This document shows, piece after piece, positions 11,101-19,460 of a DNA stretch of 56,714 nt. A program made the translations under genes and the position numbers. Origin of the DNA: Bacteroidales bacterium (GTDB lineage Bacteria > Bacteroidota > Bacteroidia > Bacteroidales > VadinHA17); contig JANTGF010000016.1 in the NCBI GenBank assembly GCA_024763075.1, forward strand, positions 1 through 56,714, given 5' to 3'. Numbering within the stretch: the stretch's first letter is position 1; the number at the start of each line of letters is the position of its first letter. Below the pieces are notes generated by a model. The model was given only the letters and a program-made list of their open reading frames with translations. It was not told the origin of the DNA and did not search any database.

Positions 11101-14100
11101 CGGAGCAGGAGTCACGGCTCAAACTGTAACATTAAATCAAAGTGGTGCAACTCCAGTTTTAAGTGTTGATCCCGGCTCCGCAAACGTTTCGTCAGAAGCA
11201 GGATCTGTCAGTTTCTCTGTAACTTCAAATGTTAACTGGACTTTTACCGAGAACAGCGATTGGCTGAGTGCTCTTAAAACAGATAACACTACACTTACAG
11301 TTACTTATGAAGCAAATATTTCTGTTGAGGGAAGATCTGCAACCATCACTCTTTCCGGACCCGGAGTTACAAATCAGACAGTTACGGTAACTCAACAGGG
11401 TGCCACACCTGTTCTTTCCGTTGACCCAACCAGTGCCAGTGTTTCCGCTGCATCCGGAACTCATACATTTGCAGTTACTTCTAATATAAACTGGAGTATA
11501 AGTGAAAACGCAAATTGGCTGACAGCAACCAAAGATGATAATGCCACCATTACGGTAAGCTACAATGAGAATCTTTTAGTTGTAGCCAGAAATGCAAGTA
11601 TTACGGTTTCAGGACCGGGTGTCTCGGATGTGGTAATAAGTTTCGACCAGGAAGGAGCTACACCGGTACTTTCTGTTGAACCGACAACAGAAAATGTAAA
11701 TGCCGATGCAGGTTTCGTTGCTTTCAGTGTCACCTCAAATATTGACTGGACCATCTCTGAAAACGAAAGCTGGCTGACTGCAACCAAAACCAATGAAACA
11801 AGGCTTACGGTTACTTATGATGAAAATCTTGTTGTTGCTACAAGAAGTGGTTTGATCACCTTATCCGGACCGGGTGTTTCGGATGTGGAAATTACCCTGA
11901 ATCAGCAGGCTGCAACGCCTGTTCTGTCGGTTGACCCCATCAGCAAAACGGTAACTGTGGATGCCGGGACGACTACTTTTGCGGTTACTTCCAATATAAA
12001 CTGGAATATATCTGAGAATGCCGACTGGCTAACTACTTCAAAAACAGATGATGCTACCCTGACCATCAGTTATGATGAAAATACCGTGCCTGCTGAACGG
12101 GTAGCCTCCATTATCCTTTCAGGGGAAGGTGTTTCCCCGCAAACGGTAAGCCTTACCCAGGAAGCTGCAGAACCGGTTTTATCCGTCAGCCCGGCTTCTT
12201 ACGATGTTAGCTCCGCTTCAGGCTCTGTAACATATACAGTCACCTCAAATGTAAACTGGAGCTTTAATGAAAATACGGATTGGTTAACAGCTATTAAATC
12301 AGGAGAAACCTCTCTGATTGTTACTTACAGTGGAAATGTATCCGTAATTCCAAGGTCTGCAACCATCAATGTTACAGGTCCTGGTGTTACTACCCAGGTA
12401 GTCAGCCTCAATCAGGATGGAGCAACACCTGTCCTTACGGTAACACCCACAACTGCAAATGTAACATCAACCACCGGAGCCATTGACTTTACTGTTACTT
12501 CAAATATCGAATGGACGATTTCAGAATCATCGGGGTGGTTAACTGCTGAAAAAACAGACGAAAGCACACTTCATATTGTTTATGATGAGAACCTTTCCGT
12601 TGATGCAAGATCTGCAGTGATTACCCTGTCCGGACCAGGAGTAACAAACCAGACCGTTACAATAAACCAGGAAGGTGCTGCTCCGATGTTATCTGTTACA
12701 CCTGAAACAGAAATTACCGGACCTGAGGCCGGAGTTGCCACTTTTACAGTAAACTCCAATATAAACTGGACAGTCACCGAGAACTCAGACTGGTTAACTG
12801 CGACAAAAACAAGCAATACCCTTCTTACAGTCACGATTGATGAGAATCTTTCCGTAGAACCGAGGAGTGCTACGGTTACCTTATCCGGTCCGGGTGTAAC
12901 TTCTAAAACGGTAACCATCAACCAGCAAGGTGCTGTACCTGTATTAAGTGTTGACCCAACTTCAAAAACAGTATCTGCAGATGCCGGAACCACCGACTTC
13001 AGCGTTGCGTCAAATATCGAATGGAATATATCAGAAAATGCCAGCTGGCTTACGGCTGTTAAAACAGATCAATCCACCCTCACAATAAGCTATGATGAAA
13101 ATGTTGAAGTTACTCCAAGATTGGCTTCCATTACCTTGTCCGGGCCAAATGTAACCTCTGTCATTGTTACATTGAATCAGAGTGGTGCTACGCCTGTATT
13201 AACGGTCACACCTTTATCTTCGGATGTTCCGGCAGGTTCAGGAACTGTTGATTTTGCAGTTACATCCAATATAGAATGGACACTTTCTGAAGAAGCAGAC
13301 TGGTTCATAGCTCAGAAATTTGATGATAATACACTCCGTGTAAATTATATTGAAAACCTCTCTGTTGTTGCCAGGTCTGCCACCATTACAGTCAGCGGAC
13401 CCGGTGTAACACCACAAACGGTTACTATCAACCAGCAGGGTGCTACTCCATTCCTCACTGTTGCCCCTGAAACAGCGAATGTTTCTCCGGTAACGGGCAC
13501 GATGACATTTACTGTTTCATCCAATATCGACTGGTCATCTTCCGAAAATGCTACGTGGTTAAGTATTATAAAGTTAGATAATACTACCCTGGTCGTAAAT
13601 TACGATGCAAACACAAGTGTTGACCCACGTAGTACAGAGATTGTTCTTTCCGGACCGGGTGTCAGTAACCAGATAATAAACTTCAACCAGGAAGGCGAAG
13701 ATCCGGTATTAAGTATTGTTCCACAAAGTACAACGGTAAATTCATCCACCGGTTCTTACAGTTTTACGGTAACATCAAATATTAACTGGACATTCACAGA
13801 GAATGTATCATGGATCACAACAAGCAAAACAAATGATGCTACACTGACGGTCAGTTATGAAGAAAATACACTTGTCACCTCACGATCTGCTTCCATTGTC
13901 ATTTCGGGTCCGGGGGTAGAATCAATAACGGTAACACTGAATCAGCAGGGTGCAAACCCGGAATTGTTAATTGATCCTCCATCTGCTTCAGTACAGGCTA
14001 ATTCAGGAAGTGTTAATTTTGCCGTAACTTCTAATATTGACTGGACGGTTAATGAAACAAGCAGCTGGCTAACCGCTTCAAAAAGTAATACAAATACCAT

Positions 14101-16273
14101 TGTCGTTACTTACGATGAAAACACCTCTGTTAACTCAAGGTCATCTACCCTTACTGTTTCAGGGCCGGGAGTTTCATCTCAGATTGTTACGGTTACCCAG
14201 GTTGGAGCTGCTCCTGTTTTGTCGGTAACTCCTTCTTCTCAATCTGTTGGAGCTGCAACCGGAACGGTCAGTTTTGATATTCAGTCAAATATTGAATGGA
14301 GTTTCTCTGAGAATGCAGACTGGTTTACCGCAAGTAAGACAGATGCTAACACATTATTACTCACTTTTGATGAGAATCTCTCGGTAAATACAAGATCAGC
14401 AGGAATAACAATCTCCGGACCGGGCATTTCCAATCAGGTAGTCACCCTGAACCAGGAAGGAGCAACACCTGTGTTAATTGCAGATCCCACGAGTGCAGAC
14501 GTCAGCTCAGAAGCAGGTTCTGTCAGTTTCAATATTACCTCAAATATTTATTGGAACTACTCTGAAACAACCGATTGGATTCAAATTATTCAATCTGACT
14601 ACAGCACTCTAACTGTAAATTACGATGTGAATAGTTCACCGGATTCCCGAACCGGAACCATTACCCTGTCAGGACCAGGTGTAAGTACAGTGAGCATAAC
14701 CGTAACGCAATCCGGGAAGATTGCAACACTTGAAATTGATCCCACGTCTGCTTCGGTATCATCCTATCCGGGCTCCGTTACAATAAATGTTAACTCCAAT
14801 GTTGATTGGAACTTTACAGGCGATACTGACTGGATTAGTATTTCTAAAACAAACAGTTCTACACTGGTTGTGAACTATTATCTAAATTCCGGATTTGAAA
14901 CCAGAACTGCAACAATAAGCATTTCGGGACCGGGGGTTGAAACGGTAAATTATGTCCTGACACAGGCCGGTGCCGATCCGGTTTTGAAAGTGTATCAGCC
15001 ATTTGTCACTGTACCTGCAACTTCAGGAACAGCAACTTTTTCTGTAAGATCGAATGTTGACTGGGTTATTACAGAAGATTATAATTGGTTAACTGCTGAA
15101 AAAACAAATTCCTCAATTTTAACCGTAATTTATGATATGAATTTATTGTTTGAATCAAGAACTGCGACAATTACGCTCTCAGGTCCCGGTGTAGATGACC
15201 AGCAGGTGACCATCACTCAGGAAAAATCAGGGGCGGTATTGGTGGTAAATCCGTCTGCCAAAACTGTTGAACCAACAGCAGGTAGTTTTGATTTTGAGGT
15301 AAGTTCAAATATTGACTGGAATTTTTCAGAAAATGCTGACTGGATTGAGGCTGTGAAAGAAAACGAGAATGTGCTCAGAATAACTTACAATGAGAACCTG
15401 TTTACCGATTCAAGGACAACAACCATTACCCTAAGTGGTGAAGGTGTCACACCTATTGCGGTTACATTCTCACAATCAGGTGCTTCACCCTTTATTTATG
15501 CTGACAGGGAAGATGAAACGGTTGGATCTTCTTCTGGCAGCCTGAGTTTTACTGTTTATTCGAATATTGAATGGGACATCTCTGAAAATTCAGACTGGCT
15601 GGTTGCCATTAAATCTGATGATACAACATTAACTGTTAGTTATAATGAAAATATGCAGGTTACACCACGAGCAGCAAGTATTGTCCTGACCGGAACCGGG
15701 GCTGCCTCTGTTACGCTGAACATCAGCCAGCAGGGAACATCTGTTGTGCTTGAAGTGTCACCAGCTTCTGCTACAGTTCCTGCTGACTCCGGCACCTATT
15801 CATTTACCGTAAATTCAAACATTGAATGGTCAGTAAGTTCTGATCAGGATTGGTTGAGTGTGGTAAAAATAAATGAAACTTCCTTTGATGCTGTTTTCAA
15901 AGAACAAACAGAAAATGCCAACAGAACTGCAACAATCACAATTTCAGGCGAAGGAGCCAGTCCTGTTAATGTCAATTTAACACAGGAGGCCCCGGTAGGT
16001 ATTGAAACTTTTGTGCCTAAGGTTTCAGTTAAAATCTATCCGAATCCGGCAATAGATTTTGTTAATCTCGAGATCAATGACCTGTTTAAGGAAAAAATCA
16101 TCATTGAAATCTTTAACAAGGCCGGACAGAAATTGTATGAAAAAGTTTACAATTATCCACCAGCGCTTATAACTGAAAATTACAACTTCAGTGACTGGCC
16201 AAAAGGAGAATATTATCTACGGATTCATGATGGTAAAAAATGGCAGGCAGTGAAAATATTTATTCTTCAATAA
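5189..16273 (+). CDS. Giant secreted BACON-repeat protein (3694 aa) with T9SS C-terminal domain
   Basis: A signal peptide (about residues 1-20, ending GLRG-QHF) is followed by the same 125-residue WTGNG.DHENFYF/GDEIAVFDG domain as in the gene upstream. About 40 tandem BACON-like beta-sandwich repeats come next (residues ~146-3600), counted from the repeat-closing TQxGA or NQxGATPVL motif. The last 80 residues are a T9SS type A domain (YPNP, ..NKAGQKLYE, KGEYYLRI, ending KIFILQ). BACON domains occur in Bacteroidetes surface glycan-binding and mucin-associated proteins; an adhesin or long stalk role is inferred. Repeats 1-11 and 12-39 belong to two sequence subtypes, the change lying near base 8850. 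No catalytic domain is visible. The start is the ATG after an AAGAGG-like stretch. The 3' end overlaps the convergent branching-enzyme gene by 7 bp. Confidence 0.9.
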   Translation: MKKIITLLLVIFTLTSGLRGQHFIPVWTGNGVDHENFYFSKATINTVDLEAGDEIAVFDGSYCVGASVLTQPLSTSNYLSVVASKDDDVTTEVDGYTPGNTIIYKIWDNSANKEINIITVNYLSGTGTFVVGGTVSAELAGEATRLDITPLSFDVSPYAGQVVFTVDANTSWAITANDSWITPSKVSETTLNADYTINTGADRSGTIEITGGDITRTLTINQEGPTLQITPTSGTLPWGQSVLDGGTNTWSPAVEFTVTSNLNWDINDLSSNQIWLGFDVYTGTPDKFVAYAKSDNDDVPNDGVITLDIPVFSISSSVNIHQEGAPVLTVSTPSLSLAYISGSTGSFNITAKNVTWDITWDNTGAPWVSVAPVTGTDDQIINVTTTSANTATTARSAILTISGGGITHTVLVTQEGAPLLETDSTSLGLAWDNGSSNTFTVTSANTSWTINNSPSWLNISPLNGTESQGVSVTANEANPSTSNRSVILSVTGSGITRNVTVTQAGAPLLEVDSSSIGLAYQINSENTFTVTSANVSWNITGNPTWLSVTPASDNSTQLITVRATSENSSTIARTATLTITDGIINRTVNVSQAGAPSLEVNPTTLSMSSNGGSSGSFNITSANLTWSITGIPTWADLTPVTSGTGDQTITVTTNSANASTDPRSATLTIAGGGITRMVDITQEGASVLSVDPSSISLTYQNGSSGTFNINAANVTWRIENIPGWLTITPVTTGTSSQIITVTANEENPSTTARSVNLTITDDNITRTVTVTQDGAPLLEVDSTSIDLGYQNLSESSFTVTSENVSWNITGIPSWLSLTPDNGTNTQLISVVATEENLSTSARTVTLTVTDNNLTQTLTVTQAGRPSLEVGTSSVNIGYKDGSTESFLVISYNLTWNISGKPDWLDVSPLSGGGQTNTSISLTAIGDNPTSAERTATLTVTGGGISKTVTVTQSGAPELTVDQTTMSIGYESGLTSTFELTSANVTWNIVDNATWLGINPASGSTSQTITISTTEENPSTNSRNATITITGGEITRTISVTQDGAPQLEVSPASLNLTWQNGSNGTINVTSANVNWLVSGAPSWVSINPLSGSGNQAITVTATSDNPTSSPRTGSFTISGGGISRTVSVSQDGAPLLEVSTTALSLGNQSGSTGTFTVTSANNIWSISDDATWFSASPVSGSSTLAITLTTSSENTSTADRQGTITVTDGMLIRTVTVTQQGADPVLSVDPASRNVDANSGIATYTVTSNVDWTISENSDWLAATKLDNSTLSVTYNENLSVNQRSATITLSGPGVSDVSVTLIQAGATPYLTATPLSTTVSSASGAFVFTVSSNITWAVTDDAGWANPVKTDDQTLTVNYDENTVVSARTATITLSGSGVDDVVLSLNQEAATPVLTVDPSSRNVDALAGTVTFTVTSNINWTFSETADWITGTKTNNTTLTIDYSENPEVTSRSVIITLSGPGVSDQSVSVTQAGATPVLSVVPSSANVSSAAGIESFTVTSNIDWNVSENSSWLTATKTNSTTLTVIYDENISVDPRSAVITLSGTGVADQIVTINQAGATPVLSVTPASQNVTSAAGSTTFTVNSNQNWSFVENSDWFSATQTNNTTLTITYNENLSVDQRSAIITISGANVTDQIATVVQEGADPVLTVTPLSQDVSASAGSFNFTVSSNINWSFNENAGWLTATKTNNTTLTVTYDENTVVATRTANITFSGPGVSDQTVSLSQEAATPVLSVEPASQTVGSPSGSLTFTVSSNVNWSISETATWFNAVKTNDQTITVNYDENTEVSSRSEDIVVSGPGVASQTVNLNQQGANPELSVTPASRTVTSAGGTTNFTVSSNVSWTATENADWLTVTKTNEQTLTVNYNENITVNSRSATITISGPGITSQDVLVTQEGATPVLTVTPTSRSVNASSGAVTYSVTSNVDWSVSENSDWLTATKTNNSTLTVSYNENITVDPRTASITLSGAGVTAQTVTLNQSGATPVLSVDPGSANVSSEAGSVSFSVTSNVNWTFTENSDWLSALKTDNTTLTVTYEANISVEGRSATITLSGPGVTNQTVTVTQQGATPVLSVDPTSASVSAASGTHTFAVTSNINWSISENANWLTATKDDNATITVSYNENLLVVARNASITVSGPGVSDVVISFDQEGATPVLSVEPTTENVNADAGFVAFSVTSNIDWTISENESWLTATKTNETRLTVTYDENLVVATRSGLITLSGPGVSDVEITLNQQAATPVLSVDPISKTVTVDAGTTTFAVTSNINWNISENADWLTTSKTDDATLTISYDENTVPAERVASIILSGEGVSPQTVSLTQEAAEPVLSVSPASYDVSSASGSVTYTVTSNVNWSFNENTDWLTAIKSGETSLIVTYSGNVSVIPRSATINVTGPGVTTQVVSLNQDGATPVLTVTPTTANVTSTTGAIDFTVTSNIEWTISESSGWLTAEKTDESTLHIVYDENLSVDARSAVITLSGPGVTNQTVTINQEGAAPMLSVTPETEITGPEAGVATFTVNSNINWTVTENSDWLTATKTSNTLLTVTIDENLSVEPRSATVTLSGPGVTSKTVTINQQGAVPVLSVDPTSKTVSADAGTTDFSVASNIEWNISENASWLTAVKTDQSTLTISYDENVEVTPRLASITLSGPNVTSVIVTLNQSGATPVLTVTPLSSDVPAGSGTVDFAVTSNIEWTLSEEADWFIAQKFDDNTLRVNYIENLSVVARSATITVSGPGVTPQTVTINQQGATPFLTVAPETANVSPVTGTMTFTVSSNIDWSSSENATWLSIIKLDNTTLVVNYDANTSVDPRSTEIVLSGPGVSNQIINFNQEGEDPVLSIVPQSTTVNSSTGSYSFTVTSNINWTFTENVSWITTSKTNDATLTVSYEENTLVTSRSASIVISGPGVESITVTLNQQGANPELLIDPPSASVQANSGSVNFAVTSNIDWTVNETSSWLTASKSNTNTIVVTYDENTSVNSRSSTLTVSGPGVSSQIVTVTQVGAAPVLSVTPSSQSVGAATGTVSFDIQSNIEWSFSENADWFTASKTDANTLLLTFDENLSVNTRSAGITISGPGISNQVVTLNQEGATPVLIADPTSADVSSEAGSVSFNITSNIYWNYSETTDWIQIIQSDYSTLTVNYDVNSSPDSRTGTITLSGPGVSTVSITVTQSGKIATLEIDPTSASVSSYPGSVTINVNSNVDWNFTGDTDWISISKTNSSTLVVNYYLNSGFETRTATISISGPGVETVNYVLTQAGADPVLKVYQPFVTVPATSGTATFSVRSNVDWVITEDYNWLTAEKTNSSILTVIYDMNLLFESRTATITLSGPGVDDQQVTITQEKSGAVLVVNPSAKTVEPTAGSFDFEVSSNIDWNFSENADWIEAVKENENVLRITYNENLFTDSRTTTITLSGEGVTPIAVTFSQSGASPFIYADREDETVGSSSGSLSFTVYSNIEWDISENSDWLVAIKSDDTTLTVSYNENMQVTPRAASIVLTGTGAASVTLNISQQGTSVVLEVSPASATVPADSGTYSFTVNSNIEWSVSSDQDWLSVVKINETSFDAVFKEQTENANRTATITISGEGASPVNVNLTQEAPVGIETFVPKVSVKIYPNPAIDFVNLEINDLFKEKIIIEIFNKAGQKLYEKVYNYPPALITENYNFSDWPKGEYYLRIHDGKKWQAVKIFILQ
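5624..15990 (+). repeat. About 40 tandem BACON-like coding repeats
   Basis: The units run about 85-88 codons (for example exactly 255 bp between the CAGGCAGGAGC motifs at 9608 and 9863). They are diverged in DNA, so the array is older than the InlB-type repeats upstream. Early units end GGGITRTVTVTQ; later units carry SNINW..SENADWLTATKT and end LSGPGV..QTVTLNQ. Confidence 0.85.
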
Positions 16274-18285
16274 ATAGTTCTGCGGGGTAGTTTTTTCAAA
16301 ACAAGGGCAGTTCTGTTTGGCAAATATAGTTGAATGTAAAAAGGCGCGGAAGATGTTATCTTCCCGCTTTTTTGTGCATAATAACTGATTCCGTTCTGCA
16401 ATCTGTTAAAACCACCAAAGGCCTCATCATCTGAATTCAGAATCAGCTGGTATTTTCCCTGAGGAACCGTAACTCCATAACCGGTATATGATTGTATGGG
16501 ATTAAAGTTAAATACAAATAACAAAGATCCCCTTTCATAGACAAGAACCTGGTCATATTCATTATCAAAATGTTTGAACGGGAAAGGCTGATCCAGACAA
16601 TTTTCGCTTTTTATAAGATGGATCATTGCCTTATCAAATTCGGCCAGTCCCTGATAACGTAGCAAAGGATTATCTTCAAGTGACCATTGACGCCGGGCAT
16701 ATTTAAACGACCAGTTGTTTCCTTCTCTGGGAAAATCAATCCACTCAGGATGGCCAAATTCGTTGCCCATAAAATTAAGATAACCACCTCCTGCCGTTGA
16801 TATTGTCGCTAACCGGATCATTTTATGCAAAGCAATCCCCCTGTCCACTAAAAGGCTCTGTTGATCTTTCGCCATATTGAAATATATTTCTTTGTCCAAC
16901 AGCCGGAATAGAATGGTTTTATCCCCAACAAGGGCCTGATCATGTGACTCCGCATAACCTATGGTCTTTTCATCGGTACGATGATTACTGAGTTCATGGA
17001 AAATTTCACCAACATTCCATTGCTCATCCGGTTTTTCCTTAATAATCTTAATCCAGTAATCGGGTGTACCCATCGCCAGCCGGTAATCATATCCGATTCC
17101 ACCATTTTCCAGTGGAGTAGCCAGCCCGGGCATTCCACTCATTTCTTCGGCAATTGACACAGTACCGGGTTTAACTTCATGTATCAGCTTATTAGCGAGG
17201 ACCATGTAGCTGATAGCATCCTCATCCTGCCCACCGTCAAAATATTCATCATAAGAGGTAAAGTTTCGTGATAAACCATGGTCAAAATAAAGCATACTCG
17301 TAACACCGTCAAACCTGAAGCCGTCGAATTGATACTCATCCAGCCAGTATTTACAGTTTGAAAGAAGAAAATGAAGAACTTCATTCCTCCCGTAATCAAA
17401 GCATAGCGAGTCCCATGCCGGATGTTCCCTCCTTGGGCCATCATGAAAATAAAGTGCCGGATCTCCATCCAGCAAACCAAGCCCCTCGTTTACATTTTTA
17501 ACGGTATGAGAATGAACCAGGTCCATTATTACGTTTAAACCCATACCATGCGCAGTATCAATCAATGACTTTAAATCTTCGGGTGTACCAAACCTGGAAC
17601 TTGCCGCAAAAAAATTTGAAACATGATAACCAAAGGATCCATAATAAGGATGTTCCTGTATGGCCATAAGTTGAACGGTATTATAGCCTGCGTTCTGAAT
17701 CCTTGGAAGCACCTCTTCCCTGAAGTATTTGTAAGTGCTTACGGCTTCCCTTTCGGATGCCATTCCAACATGAGCCTCATAAACCAGGGGTGGTTCTTCT
17801 TTTCGGTTAATTCCGTTATTTTCCCACCTGTAAGGTTCCTCCGGAGCCCAGACCTGAGCATTAAATATTTTTGTTACTTCATCCTGTATCACCCGGTTTG
17901 TCCATGCAGGAATACGCTCTCCACTCCCACCCTGCCAGTAAACCTTCATTTTATAGAGGTCCTCATGCTTTAGCTTTTCCAAAGGCAATCTGATCTCCCA
18001 CACACCTTTTCCAATATTTACCAGGGAATATTCAGGGTATTCTTTCCAGTTATTAAAAGTTCCGGTCAAAAAAATACCGGTAGCATTCGGTGCCCACTCC
18101 CTGAAAACCCAGGAGTCAGTTTCCTTATGTAATCCAAAGTACAAATGCCCGTTTGCAAAATCACTCAAATCGCCATTCCCTGAAAGTTCTTTTTCCTTTT
18201 CAGTAGCTTTTGTCAAACGCTTAAGAATAACCTCTTCGAAAGGTTTCAGCCAGGGATCATTCAGGATGAGGTCAGGAGTTTTCAT
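16267..18285 (-). CDS. glgB: 1,4-alpha-glucan branching enzyme, eukaryote-like type
   Basis: This enzyme makes the alpha-1,6 branches of glycogen. An N-terminal CBM48-like domain (about 45-150, REWAPNA..FLTGTFNNW) precedes the GH13 barrel. Visible catalytic residues are Asp326 (DGFRFDGVTSM), Glu380 (SIAEEMSGMPG) and the ESHDQ motif near 446-450. The YEAHVG, SFGYHVSNFFA and GNEFGHPEW stretches resemble the eukaryotic/GH13_8 branching enzymes rather than E. coli GlgB. The 672-residue length fits that type. The gene points against the giant repeat gene and overlaps its 3' end. The other glycogen genes lie 18 kb away in a minus-strand cluster. Cytoplasmic, with no signal peptide. Confidence 0.93.
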   Translation of the reverse strand: MKTPDLILNDPWLKPFEEVILKRLTKATEKEKELSGNGDLSDFANGHLYFGLHKETDSWVFREWAPNATGIFLTGTFNNWKEYPEYSLVNIGKGVWEIRLPLEKLKHEDLYKMKVYWQGGSGERIPAWTNRVIQDEVTKIFNAQVWAPEEPYRWENNGINRKEEPPLVYEAHVGMASEREAVSTYKYFREEVLPRIQNAGYNTVQLMAIQEHPYYGSFGYHVSNFFAASSRFGTPEDLKSLIDTAHGMGLNVIMDLVHSHTVKNVNEGLGLLDGDPALYFHDGPRREHPAWDSLCFDYGRNEVLHFLLSNCKYWLDEYQFDGFRFDGVTSMLYFDHGLSRNFTSYDEYFDGGQDEDAISYMVLANKLIHEVKPGTVSIAEEMSGMPGLATPLENGGIGYDYRLAMGTPDYWIKIIKEKPDEQWNVGEIFHELSNHRTDEKTIGYAESHDQALVGDKTILFRLLDKEIYFNMAKDQQSLLVDRGIALHKMIRLATISTAGGGYLNFMGNEFGHPEWIDFPREGNNWSFKYARRQWSLEDNPLLRYQGLAEFDKAMIHLIKSENCLDQPFPFKHFDNEYDQVLVYERGSLLFVFNFNPIQSYTGYGVTVPQGKYQLILNSDDEAFGGFNRLQNGISYYAQKSGKITSSAPFYIQLYLPNRTALVLKKLPRRTIY

Positions 18286-18301
18286 TAGCTTAATATTCTT
18301 A

Positions 18302-18309
18302 CAAATTTA
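18302..18309 (-). promoter_or_regulatory. Possible -7 box for glgB (TAAATTTG)
   Basis: A perfect match to the Bacteroidetes TAnnTTTG -7 box lies 17 bp before the glgB start codon. No convincing -33 TTG is seen, and the implied leader is very short. Confidence 0.35.
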
Positions 18310-18425
18310 TTTTATTCTTCCTTTATCTGTCATGTAACCTCATATTTGACAGGGTTTTCAATCTCTAATTACACATTCCTAAATTACTTTAATTTTTCAA
18401 AGAATCAAAATACAAACGAATTTCT

Positions 18426-18433
18426 TACTTTTG
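18426..18433 (+). promoter_or_regulatory. Possible -7 box for ribF (TACTTTTG)
   Basis: A TAnnTTTG match lies 26 bp before the GTG start of ribF. The -33 element is not clear. Confidence 0.4.
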
Positions 18434-18458
18434 TGCTTAGTTTAATTTAACCGGATTT

Positions 18459-19406
18459 GTGAAGATTCATAATAACACTGATAATTTCAAGGCACGCAAC
18501 CCTGTTGTAACCATAGGTATATTTGACGGTGTACACAGAGGACACAGGGAAATCATCCAACAGATAATTAATCTGTCAAGAAGAATAGAGGGAGAATCTG
18601 TTTTAATTACCTTCTATCCTCATCCCAGAATTGTCTTGAACAATAATAGTGATGATCTCAGATTTCTTACCACAATTGAAGAAAAAAAATCATTGCTCAA
18701 CAAAGTAGGAATAGACCATTTGGTTATTCTTCCTTTTACGAAAGAATTATCGCAACTGACCGCTAATGAATTTATCACTGAAATCCTGGTAAGGAAACTA
18801 AAGGCAAAATACCTGGTACTTGGATTTAATAATCATATTGGACGAAACAGGGAAGGGAATTTTGAAACCATTAAGAGCTGCGCAGAACAAAATGGTATTA
18901 TTGTAAAAAAAGCAGACCAAAAACTCGTAAATCAACAGGCTGTAAGTTCTACAATTATAAGAAATACATTATGGAAAGGTGAAATACGTAAAGCAGGTCA
19001 GTTGTTAGGTTATGATTTCTTTGTAAAAGGCACTATTGTCGAAGGAAAAAAAATAGGCCGTAAACTGGGTTTCCCGACTGCAAATATTACTCCCAACGAT
19101 CCGCACAAGCTGCTTCCAAAAGATGGCGTATATGCTGTTTTTTTGAAAATATCCGGTGTTACTTATGGAGGTATGCTAAATATAGGAATTCGCCCTACGG
19201 TAAACTCCAACAAATTTTCCAAAACTGTAGAAGTAAATATTTTTGATTTTTCACATAATATTTACGGACAGGAAGTGATTCTCATTTTCATAGACCGGAT
19301 CCGGGATGAAATTAAGTTCGAGAATGCAGATTTACTAACATTACAATTACAAAAAGACAGGATAGCTTCACTGAGAATTATTGAGAATTTCAAAAAGAGT
19401 ACATGA
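18459..19406 (+). CDS. ribF: Bifunctional riboflavin kinase / FMN adenylyltransferase
   Basis: This protein converts riboflavin to FMN and then to FAD in the cytosol. The N-terminal nucleotidyltransferase domain has the GIFDGVHRGH motif at residues 20-29. The C-terminal riboflavin kinase domain has GRKLGFPTANI and the MLNIGIRPT motif. The 315-residue length is normal for RibF. The start is GTG at 18459: an in-frame stop lies 21 bp upstream (18438) and no ATG precedes the conserved domain, so GTG is the best choice. It is probably transcribed alone, or read through into ahcY 54 bp downstream. Confidence 0.95.
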   Translation: MKIHNNTDNFKARNPVVTIGIFDGVHRGHREIIQQIINLSRRIEGESVLITFYPHPRIVLNNNSDDLRFLTTIEEKKSLLNKVGIDHLVILPFTKELSQLTANEFITEILVRKLKAKYLVLGFNNHIGRNREGNFETIKSCAEQNGIIVKKADQKLVNQQAVSSTIIRNTLWKGEIRKAGQLLGYDFFVKGTIVEGKKIGRKLGFPTANITPNDPHKLLPKDGVYAVFLKISGVTYGGMLNIGIRPTVNSNKFSKTVEVNIFDFSHNIYGQEVILIFIDRIRDEIKFENADLLTLQLQKDRIASLRIIENFKKST

Positions 19407-19414
19407 AATAATTG

Positions 19415-19422
19415 TATCTTTG
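19415..19422 (+). promoter_or_regulatory. Possible -7 box for ahcY (TATCTTTG)
   Basis: A perfect TAnnTTTG match lies 38 bp upstream of the ahcY ATG, in the short gap after ribF. Confidence 0.5.
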
Positions 19423-19460
19423 CCGCCTAATATAAATAATACAAATCAGTTATAAATATA

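Noticed and set aside
12580-12993. Minus-strand open frame inside the BACON gene
   Set aside because: Repeat coding sequence read backwards keeps open frames; similar shadows recur in several units (6748-7119, 11560-11793).
5624-15990. Regular spacing suggesting a CRISPR array
   Set aside because: The period is 255-264 bp, in frame, and encodes protein repeats; there are no short identical repeats with unique spacers.
16267-16273. Tail overlap of the giant gene and glgB as a sign of frameshift or truncation
   Set aside because: Both proteins end with intact family-typical C-termini, so a 7-bp convergent overlap is simple compact packing.
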